Assembly (NCBI GenBank): GCA_024103425.1
Contig: JAGFIS010000007.1
Location: 89,649 to 153,648, forward strand
Direction: 5' to 3'
Length of the DNA stretch: 64,000 nt
From: Chitinophagaceae bacterium
GTDB lineage: Bacteria; Bacteroidota; Bacteroidia; Chitinophagales; Chitinophagaceae
The notes below the pieces were generated by a model, which was not told where the DNA came from, made no database searches, and saw only the letters and a list, made by a program, of their open reading frames with translations. A program made the translations under genes and the position numbers. This document shows, one piece after another, positions 58,004-64,000 of the stretch (positions are counted from its first letter, which is position 1; every line of letters starts with the position of its first letter).

Positions 58004-58930
58004 ATGCCGTTAATCGAAAAAAACACTCAAATAGTAAAAGAAGTTGCGCACGAACTGGGATTCGATTATTGCGGAATTTCCAAAGCGGAAAAACTGGATG
58101 AGGACGAGGTACGTCTGGCCAACTTTCTCAATAGAGGTTATAACGGCACTTTGGGCTATCTGGAAAATAATTTTGACAAAAGAGTTGATCCGACAAAACT
58201 TGTCCCGGGAGCCAAGTCAGTAATCTCACTGCTCACCAACTACTACCCTTCAGCAAAACAACGTCATGATGCTCCGCAGGTAGCCAAGTATGCTTATGGG
58301 CAAGACTATCACGATGTAACATGGAAGAAACTGAAGCAATTTCTGCACGAGCTCAACGAACGGATTGGAGAAGTGAACGGACGTGGATTCACCGACAGTG
58401 CACCGGTGCTCGAAAAAAGCTGGGCTGAACGCGCAGGACTCGGATGGGTTGGAAAGAACGGATTGCTCATCACAAAACAATCGGGGTCCTTCTTTTTCAT
58501 TGCAGAACTCATTACAGATCTGGAGTTAAAGCCCGACAACCCATTTGTAAAAGATTACTGCGGCACATGCACCCGTTGCATTGATGCGTGCCCAACCGAT
58601 GCCATTCTACCCAACAAAGTGATCGAGGCACGGAAGTGTATTTCATACTTCACTATCGAGCTAAAGGATATGCTTATCCCTGAAGAGATGAGAGGTAAAT
58701 TCGAGAACCGGATGTTCGGCTGCGATATCTGCCAGGATGTATGTCCGTGGAACCGCTTCAGCTCACCTCATCTTACTGAGGAATTCACGCCAATCAATGA
58801 AATCCTCAATTACTCAAAAGAAGACTGGGATGAACTCACCGAGGAGTCGTTCAAAGTGATTTTCAGGAAGTCACCTTTGAAAAGGGCTAAATATCAGGGT
58901 ATTAAAAGAAATTTGAAGTTTTTGGACTGA
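58004..58930 (+). CDS. queG: Epoxyqueuosine reductase QueG
   Basis: A 308-residue cobalamin-dependent enzyme that reduces epoxyqueuosine to queuosine in tRNA, the last step of queuosine synthesis. The N-terminal fold holds LGFDYCGISKAEKLDED and the catalytic Asp131 in TDSAPVLEK. Two [4Fe-4S] sites: C186-x2-C189-x2-C192-x3-C196 (YCGTCTRCIDACP) and C212 with C240-x2-C243-x3-C247 (GCDICQDVCPWN). It is shorter than the E. coli protein (379 residues), lacking the C-terminal HEAT-like extension. No other queuosine gene is nearby. Confidence 0.95.
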   Translation: MPLIEKNTQIVKEVAHELGFDYCGISKAEKLDEDEVRLANFLNRGYNGTLGYLENNFDKRVDPTKLVPGAKSVISLLTNYYPSAKQRHDAPQVAKYAYGQDYHDVTWKKLKQFLHELNERIGEVNGRGFTDSAPVLEKSWAERAGLGWVGKNGLLITKQSGSFFFIAELITDLELKPDNPFVKDYCGTCTRCIDACPTDAILPNKVIEARKCISYFTIELKDMLIPEEMRGKFENRMFGCDICQDVCPWNRFSSPHLTEEFTPINEILNYSKEDWDELTEESFKVIFRKSPLKRAKYQGIKRNLKFLD

Positions 58931-58983
58931 TGTTTGTTGCCATGATTACAGCAGTTTTCCACTTAATATTTTATATTTGTTAA

Positions 58984-59832
58984 ATGAATTCTAGTGAAAA
59001 ACCCGTGGTCAGACTGGCCATTCTCGATTTATACAATGGCGTAGAGAACCAGGGGATGAGAGGTTTGCAAGAAATTATCGGAAACTTCAACCAAAATAAT
59101 GATGTTCACCTCGATTTGGACATCTTCAACGTACGTCAGAAGCTGGAACTGCCAGGATTGGATTACGATATTTACATCAGCAGCGGAGGGCCCGGAAGCC
59201 CGATTGACAGCAAGGGTGAAGAGTGGGATACCAAATACTTCAACTGGCTCGAAACTGTTGATAATCACAACATAGCATCTGATCCAGAACTCAAAAAACC
59301 CGCCTTCTTTATTTGCCATTCATTCCAATTAGCATGCCGACATTTTAAAGTCGGAGTACTCAGCAAACGCAAATCAAATTCGTTCGGGGTATTCCCTGTA
59401 CACATGCTCGAAGACGGCGAAAGAGAGGAAGTTTTCAAGGGGCTCACCAATCCATTTTACGCAGTTGACAGTCGCGACTATCAGGTAATCGAACCCGATT
59501 ACGCAAGAATTAAACAACTGGGATCTAAAATCCTGGCAATAGAGAAAGAGCGTCCGCACATACCACTGCAAAGAGCAATGATGGCTATCCGCTTTACGGA
59601 TTCTTTTATCGGAACCCAATTTCACCCCGAGGCTGATCCCGTCGGTATGCTGAAACACTTGCATACTCCCGAGAGGAAAAAGTCGATTATTGAAAACCAC
59701 GGATATGCCAAGTGGAAATCAATGGTTGAGCAACTTCCTGACCCAGGAAAAATCAGACTGACTTACACTACAGTCTTGCCCAACTTTTTGAAAATGGCGG
59801 TGAATAAGATCACGCAGGTACCTGCCGTTTAA
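58984..59832 (+). CDS. Class I glutamine amidotransferase-like protein, partner of the ATP-grasp-like protein
   Basis: A 282-residue protein with a class I glutamine amidotransferase fold. The oxyanion strand is YISSGGPGSP (64-73). The nucleophile elbow is FFICHSFQLAC (C111), with Ser instead of the usual Gly at 113, and TQFHPEAD (H214, E216) completes the triad. The remainder differs from GuaA, TrpG, CarA and PuuD; the C-terminal 60 residues (RKKSIIENHGYAKWK and on) have no counterpart I know. It should release ammonia from glutamine or hydrolyse a gamma-glutamyl amide. A perfect TATATTTG box ends 4 nt before the ATG. The gene for an ATP-grasp-like protein begins 39 bp downstream, and the two probably work together. 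Confidence 0.75.
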   Translation: MNSSEKPVVRLAILDLYNGVENQGMRGLQEIIGNFNQNNDVHLDLDIFNVRQKLELPGLDYDIYISSGGPGSPIDSKGEEWDTKYFNWLETVDNHNIASDPELKKPAFFICHSFQLACRHFKVGVLSKRKSNSFGVFPVHMLEDGEREEVFKGLTNPFYAVDSRDYQVIEPDYARIKQLGSKILAIEKERPHIPLQRAMMAIRFTDSFIGTQFHPEADPVGMLKHLHTPERKKSIIENHGYAKWKSMVEQLPDPGKIRLTYTTVLPNFLKMAVNKITQVPAV

Positions 59833-59871
59833 TCAGGATCCTTACATTCCAAAGAATATAATTCCAGAGAG

Positions 59872-61065
59872 ATGATACCAGAACTTAGAAAAAAATTCAA
59901 CGAAAACTTCAGGCAGGAAACCTACGAAGCCTTTTTAAAAGACCTCGATTCCAAACATCCGGGTCATGTAACATTTCGTGTAGCAGAGACTCCTATTTTC
60001 ATTCCGAAATCATTCACGGGGAAAATGCTCGATGCCTGCGAGAGTATCGTGGATATCATCAAAGACTCAGATTTCAAAGGTCTTACTGAAAGAGCGATTC
60101 CCGACGGAGAAAGGGTTGCCGGTGATGACGGATGGCCCGACTTTATCGCGTTTGATTTTGGGGTTTGTATCAATGAAAATGGGGAGTACGAACCCAAGCT
60201 GATTGAAATGCAGGGATTTCCCAGTCTATTCGCTTTTGAGGTGTATTACCCCGAGGTATGGGAGAAATATTTCCCCATACCGGGCAACTTCACTCATTAT
60301 ATGGGTGGATATAACAAGGAAAGCTACCTGGAACTTCTAAGGAAGATTATTCTCAATGGCCATAACTCTGAAAACGTAATTCTTCTCGAGGTGAAGCCTC
60401 ACGAGCAGAAAACAAGAATCGACTTTTATTGCACTCAGGATTACCTCGGAATACCTGTCGTTTGTCTGACAGAGTTGAAAGCCGACGGCAAAAACCTGTA
60501 TTATGAAAAAGACGGAGCAAAAGTTCCAGTAAAGAGAATTTATAACAGGGTGATCTTTGATGACCTCGCGCATCTGAAAGATCAATTAGGCCCAACCATC
60601 GACCTTACTCAGCCTTATGATGTTGAATGGGTACCCCACCCCAACTGGTTCTATCGCGTCAGCAAGTTCACGCTGCCATATATCAATCATCCTTATGTAC
60701 CGGAGACATTCTTTTTGAACGAGCTCACCAAACTACCCGAAGACCTGTCTCAATACGTATTGAAACCGCTCTTCAGCTTTGCAGGTCAGGGTGTAATCAT
60801 CGACGTTACCAAAGAAGATATCCAGAAAATTGAAAATCCTGAAAACTGGATTCTCCAGAAGAAGGTGCAGTACGCTGATGTGATTGAAACCCCTGATATT
60901 CCTGCGAAGGCAGAAATCCGCATTTTCTATTTCTGGGATAAAGATGCACAGCGTCCTGTTCCCGTGTGCAATCTGGCGCGCCTGAGCAAAGGAAAAATGA
61001 TCGGCGTGAGGTATAACATGGATAAAGAATGGGTGGGCGGCAGCGTTGCCTACTTCGAGGAATAA
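59872..61065 (+). CDS. ATP-grasp-like ligase (glutathionylspermidine-synthase-like), function unknown
   Basis: A 397-residue soluble protein that I assign tentatively to the ATP-grasp superfamily. The block FDFGVCINENGEYEPKLIE followed by MQG (95-115, E112) resembles the metal/substrate-binding LLEIN strand of glutathionylspermidine-synthase-like enzymes. KRIYNRVIFDDL (221-232) resembles the YRR strand of the same group. YVLKPLFSFAGQGVI (295-309) is a lysine plus glycine-rich nucleotide loop, LQKKV (328-332) is a hinge-like segment, and the end has RYNMDKEWVGGSVAYF. The product is unknown; an amide or peptide bond is expected. It is paired with an upstream amidotransferase-like gene (39-bp gap), and its stop overlaps the lpdA terminator of the opposite strand. 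Confidence 0.65.
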   Translation: MIPELRKKFNENFRQETYEAFLKDLDSKHPGHVTFRVAETPIFIPKSFTGKMLDACESIVDIIKDSDFKGLTERAIPDGERVAGDDGWPDFIAFDFGVCINENGEYEPKLIEMQGFPSLFAFEVYYPEVWEKYFPIPGNFTHYMGGYNKESYLELLRKIILNGHNSENVILLEVKPHEQKTRIDFYCTQDYLGIPVVCLTELKADGKNLYYEKDGAKVPVKRIYNRVIFDDLAHLKDQLGPTIDLTQPYDVEWVPHPNWFYRVSKFTLPYINHPYVPETFFLNELTKLPEDLSQYVLKPLFSFAGQGVIIDVTKEDIQKIENPENWILQKKVQYADVIETPDIPAKAEIRIFYFWDKDAQRPVPVCNLARLSKGKMIGVRYNMDKEWVGGSVAYFEE

Positions 61066-61097
61066 AAAAAGGGTTGCTTTGCTAAGAAAACAACCCT
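61064..61097 (-). terminator. Rho-independent terminator of lpdA
   Basis: On the minus strand AGGGTTG (61097-61091) pairs with CAACCCT (61076-61070) around a 14-nt loop, and the plus-strand A run 61064-61070 supplies the T tract. It is 24 bp after the lpdA stop and overlaps the last two bases of the opposing ATP-grasp-like gene. Confidence 0.85.
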
Positions 61098-61120
61098 GAG
61101 ATTATCTGAATATTTTCTGA

Positions 61121-62509
61121 TTAGATATCAGTTGCTTCACCGTAAGCCACAGCTGTAGCTTCTTTAATAGCTTCACTGATGGTCGGGTGAGGATGTATTG
61201 AGTTGAGAATTTCATGAGCAGTAGTCTCCAGTTTTCTGGCTACTACAACTTCACCAATCATTTCAGTAACATTATAGCCGATCATGTGTGCTCCAAGAAA
61301 CTCACCGTATTTGGCATCGTAGATTACTTTTATGAAACCGGTGGTGTCGCCGGCTGCAGTTGCTTTACCACTTGCAACAAACGGAAACTTACCGACCTTC
61401 AATTCGTATCCTGCTTCTTTCGCAGCCTTTTCTGTCAGGCCTACTGAAGCAATCTCAGGTGTACAGTAGGTACATCCCGGTACGTTGCCGTAATCAATCG
61501 GTTCAGGATTCTTGCCCGCCAGATGTTCAGCAGCGATAATTCCTTCTTTGCTGGCCTTATGTGCCAATGCCTGATGAGGTGTGCAGTCGCCAATCGCGTA
61601 AACGCCTTTCACATTTGTCTGCTGATAACCATCCACTACAATTCGGCCGCGGTCTGTTTTAATTCCAACAGCTTCCAACCCGATATTTTCAATATTCGCA
61701 GTGATACCTACCGCACTCAACAGAATTTCAGCTTCCAGAATCTGTTCTCCGTTTGGAGTCTTCACCGTTGCCTTTACTCCGTTACCTGAAGTATCTACTT
61801 TAGTTACCTCACTATTGGTAAGGATATTAATTCCCTGCTTTTTGAAGCTCTTTTCGAGTTCCTTGCTCACATCATCATCTTCTACCGGCACGATCTTAGG
61901 CAGGAATTCTACTATTGTAACCTTGGTTCCCAATGTATGGTAGAAGTAGGCAAACTCGGTACCGATAGCACCGCTGCCTACTACAATCATAGACTCCGGT
62001 TGCTTTTCCAGGCTCATTGCCTTACGGTATTCTATCACTTTCTTACCGTCAACTTTCATGGAAGGCAGTTCACGAGCACGAGCACCAGTAGCAATGATGA
62101 TGTTATTAGCATCATATACCTGTTTCTTTCCTTCAGCATCAGTCACTTCTAATTGCGTGGCAGAAAGTAATTTTCCTGTTCCCATGATGACATCAATCTT
62201 GTTCTTCTTCATCAGGAACTGAACACCTTTGTTCATCTTAGTGGCTACCCCGCGGCTGCGCTGAACGATTGCGGGAAAATCTGCCTTCGGATCATTGACC
62301 TGAATTCCATAATCTGTTGAGTGTTTGGCATAATCAAACACCTGTGCACTCTTCAGCAAAGCTTTAGTCGGGATACAGCCCCAGTTCAGGCAGATGCCTC
62401 CCAGGCTTTCTCTTTCTACAATAGCTACTTTTTTGCCTAATTGCGAAGCACGGATGGCAGCAGGATACCCTCCGGGGCCACTACCTAATACTATTACGTC
62501 GTATGTCAT
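61121..62509 (-). CDS. lpdA: Dihydrolipoyl dehydrogenase
   Basis: A 462-residue flavoprotein, the E3 component of pyruvate, 2-oxoglutarate and glycine-cleavage complexes. It has the FAD loop VLGSGPGGYPAAIRA, the redox disulfide C40/C45 in GGICLNWGCIPTKAL, the NAD loop VVGSGAIGTEFAYF and the dimer-interface HPHPTISE with the catalytic His-Glu pair. Standard length. It is a single gene with a perfect promoter and its own terminator, so it is not linked to one particular complex here. Confidence 0.97.
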   Translation of the reverse strand: MTYDVIVLGSGPGGYPAAIRASQLGKKVAIVERESLGGICLNWGCIPTKALLKSAQVFDYAKHSTDYGIQVNDPKADFPAIVQRSRGVATKMNKGVQFLMKKNKIDVIMGTGKLLSATQLEVTDAEGKKQVYDANNIIIATGARARELPSMKVDGKKVIEYRKAMSLEKQPESMIVVGSGAIGTEFAYFYHTLGTKVTIVEFLPKIVPVEDDDVSKELEKSFKKQGINILTNSEVTKVDTSGNGVKATVKTPNGEQILEAEILLSAVGITANIENIGLEAVGIKTDRGRIVVDGYQQTNVKGVYAIGDCTPHQALAHKASKEGIIAAEHLAGKNPEPIDYGNVPGCTYCTPEIASVGLTEKAAKEAGYELKVGKFPFVASGKATAAGDTTGFIKVIYDAKYGEFLGAHMIGYNVTEMIGEVVVARKLETTAHEILNSIHPHPTISEAIKEATAVAYGEATDI

Positions 62510-62543
62510 AACAAAGGATTATTTTTTCTTGTTTAAAACGGAG

Positions 62544-62574
62544 CAAAAGTACTCTATCAGCAGCAAAGCACAAA
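62544..62574 (-). promoter_or_regulatory. -33/-7 promoter of lpdA
   Basis: Minus strand: TTTG (62574-62571), a 19-bp spacer, TACTTTTG (62551-62544). Both boxes match the Bacteroidota consensus perfectly. The leader would be about 28 nt. Confidence 0.7.
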
Positions 62575-62662
62575 AACCATACTGAAAGCCGGAGCATCCG
62601 GAGTTCTCTGTTTTTTTCATCTTTTAAAGATTCTGTACCTTGTAGCCTGTAAATCCGTAACC

Positions 62663-63286
62663 GTGTCAGTAAAGTACCCCCGAATTCTGATCGTTTTTGC
62701 ATCTGTGTTGTTATTCAGTTGTACTGCAACGAAGCGCTCTGCCCGTCCGTCACCGGGGATTTCGAGCATCCCAAGCGGCACGCCTATCCGTAGCAAGGTT
62801 GTATTGAAGAATGAAGTAAAGCCGGTGGAAATCAATACCAAGAATGTAAGCACAAAAGATTTGGTTGGTTTTGCAAAACTACAGTTGGGTGTCCCGTACC
62901 TGTGGGGAGGAATGGACAGAAAAAAAGGATTCGATTGCAGCGGATTCATCAGCTATGTGTTCAGTAACTTTAATATCTCGGTTCCGAGAATAACCTATCA
63001 ATTTACTAATGCAGGCGTAGATATCCCTATAGAATTCAGCAAACCAGGTGATCTTATCCTGTTCACCGGAAGCGATGCAAATAGCGGAGTAGTGGGGCAC
63101 ATGGGTATCATTACCGAGAATAACAAAGGCAATGTTACCTTCATCCATGCCTCGAGTAGCAGAGGCGTGATGATATCGGGAATGAATTCTTACTTCATCC
63201 CGCGATTTGTGCGGGTTAACAGGATATTTATACCCGAGTATAAACCGGCAAACAAAAAACCTTCAAAAAACACAGCAAGCAAATAA
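62663..63286 (+). CDS. NlpC/P60-family cell-wall peptidase lipoprotein
   Basis: A 207-residue exported protein. The signal peptide ends in a lipobox LLFSC (Cys20). A linker of about 45 residues precedes a C40 peptidase domain (about 66-190), with catalytic C92 in KGFDCSGFISYVF, H146 in GHMGII and H162 in FIHASS. It should cleave D-Glu-mDAP bonds in peptidoglycan stem peptides, matching the mDAP type predicted from MurE. The start is GTG at 62663; no in-frame ATG exists upstream or before the signal peptide. It is divergent from lpdA, and msrA begins 8 bp downstream. Confidence 0.9.
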   Translation: MSVKYPRILIVFASVLLFSCTATKRSARPSPGISSIPSGTPIRSKVVLKNEVKPVEINTKNVSTKDLVGFAKLQLGVPYLWGGMDRKKGFDCSGFISYVFSNFNISVPRITYQFTNAGVDIPIEFSKPGDLILFTGSDANSGVVGHMGIITENNKGNVTFIHASSSRGVMISGMNSYFIPRFVRVNRIFIPEYKPANKKPSKNTASK

Positions 63287-63293
63287 AATCCTA

Positions 63294-63842
63294 ATGGACT
63301 CAGAACAATATAGAACAGCCACCTTCGCCAACGGATGCTTCTGGTGTACGGAAGCAGTCTTTCAACGACTGAAAGGTGTCGTAAAAGTGCAAAGCGGCTT
63401 CTCCGGCGGACACACGAAAAACCCTTCTTACCGGGAAGTGTGCACGGGAGAAACCGGCCATGCAGAATGTCTGCAAATAACTTATGATCCGAACCTAATT
63501 TCGTACGAACAACTGCTTGAAGTTTTTTGGGCTACACACGACCCTACCACCCTCAACAGACAGGGGAATGATATAGGTACTCAATACAGAAGTGTGATTT
63601 TTTATCACGACGAAGAGCAGCGGCAAAAAGCTGAAGCGTCTAAAAAAATGCTGGAAGAAAATAAAGTGTACGACAAACCGATCGTAACTTTCATCCAACC
63701 CTTTGAGGTCTTCTACCCTGCCGAGCCCGAACACGACAATTACTACAACTTACATTCCTCTCAACCCTATTGCTACTACGTTACACGGCCGAAAGTACAA
63801 AAATTGAAGAAGTTCTTTGGAGAATGGGTGAGGAAGGGGTAA
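63294..63842 (+). CDS. msrA: Peptide methionine sulfoxide reductase MsrA
   Basis: A 182-residue repair enzyme that reduces methionine-S-sulfoxide. The active-site motif is GCFWCTE (C15 and C18). The frame is open from 63207, but the ATG at 63294 is chosen because a longer start would overlap the NlpC/P60 gene by 80 bp and add a non-family N-terminus. Typical GDIGTQYRSVIF and NYYNLHSSQPYC blocks are present (the first reads GNDIGTQYRSV here). The 7-bp gap suggests co-transcription with the NlpC/P60 gene. No MsrB domain is fused. Confidence 0.95.
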   Translation: MDSEQYRTATFANGCFWCTEAVFQRLKGVVKVQSGFSGGHTKNPSYREVCTGETGHAECLQITYDPNLISYEQLLEVFWATHDPTTLNRQGNDIGTQYRSVIFYHDEEQRQKAEASKKMLEENKVYDKPIVTFIQPFEVFYPAEPEHDNYYNLHSSQPYCYYVTRPKVQKLKKFFGEWVRKG

Positions 63843-64000
63843 TGGTGTATCCTCAAATCAAAAAAGGGAAAGTTTGGTAATGTACTGAAAAATGGTTGGT
63901 GGATTATTGACGAAAAACAGCTATGATTGAACGGTCAATCTGAAGAGGAAGTTGGCTCTGCTGAGGAGCAACCAACCAGCAATAAGATTGACGCATAAAC

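Noticed and set aside
63207..63293. N-terminal extension of msrA
   Set aside because: It overlaps the NlpC/P60 gene by 80 bp and adds residues outside the MsrA family; the ATG at 63294 fits.
63843..64000. Coding-like text after the msrA stop in the same frame, interrupted by one TGA and ending in TAA
   Set aside because: It begins without a start codon and matches nothing I know. It could be a decayed gene end, but chance is as likely. An imperfect hairpin (GTTGGCTC with GAGCAACCAAC) there has no T tract.

Overview
The window reads as a chromosomal segment from a Bacteroidota bacterium, most likely of the Chitinophagia/Chitinophagaceae type. The reasons are a SusC/SusD pair, a gliding-motility/T9SS type B C-terminal domain, FtsZ and FtsQ with long charged tails, MurE with the meso-diaminopimelate DNPR motif, an almost complete absence of Shine-Dalgarno sequences, and several promoters of the Bacteroidota -33/-7 type (TTTG, about 20 bp, TAnnTTTG). 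I see no tRNA, rRNA, CRISPR array, insertion sequence or prophage. The content is mostly core genome plus one polysaccharide utilisation locus (PUL).

Layout. 0.0-1.9 kb: a small membrane ORF cut by the window edge and an ABC-F ATPase. 1.9-12.2 kb (minus strand): a PUL made of a ROK-family regulator, SusC, SusD and a large secreted GH31 glycosidase that carries FN3, F5/8-type-C, dockerin and cohesin-like modules; a UUCG-loop terminator lies between susD and the GH31 gene. 12.4-17.2 kb: a secreted NHL/Ig-like surface protein with a T9SS type B tail and a lipoprotein of the D-aminoacylase family. 17.3-21.3 kb: a small unknown protein, a CPA2 antiporter, a small outer-membrane protein and a GtrA-like protein. 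21.4-27.7 kb (plus): dnaK, an unknown membrane protein, a CBM20-type 4-alpha-glucanotransferase and a dipeptide epimerase. 27.7-32.7 kb (minus): a tightly packed run of symporter, O-methyltransferase, LysM glucosaminidase, hypoxanthine phosphoribosyltransferase and a lactonase-fold lipoprotein. 32.7-34.8 kb: LOG protein, SDR and an unknown secreted protein. 34.9-51.4 kb (minus): the dcw cluster mraZ-rsmH-ftsL-ftsI-murE-mraY-murD-ftsW-murG-murC-ftsQ-ftsA-ftsZ, ending at a strong terminator. murF and ddl are not in it. 51.6-64 kb: an orphan histidine kinase, YqgE, an acyltransferase, a TPR protein and glgB (minus), queG, an amidotransferase plus ATP-grasp-like pair, lpdA, an NlpC/P60 lipoprotein and msrA.

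How the parts work together. The dcw genes make the lipid-linked peptidoglycan precursor and the division septum, and the glucosaminidase, NlpC/P60 protein and L-Ala-D/L-Glu epimerase fit wall turnover. glgB and the 4-alpha-glucanotransferase serve glycogen/maltodextrin metabolism. The ROK-SusCD-GH31 locus would import and cleave an alpha-linked galactose-type sugar or another alpha-glycoside.

The two most unusual signals are both around the dcw cluster and 59-61 kb. First, the 225-bp gap upstream of mraZ holds a MraZ-type operator inside the mraZ promoter and, behind it, an array of five helically phased direct repeats that resemble DnaA boxes. Second, the amidotransferase/ATP-grasp-like pair looks like an uncharacterised amide- or peptide-forming system. 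All family calls rest on reading motifs by eye, without database searches.
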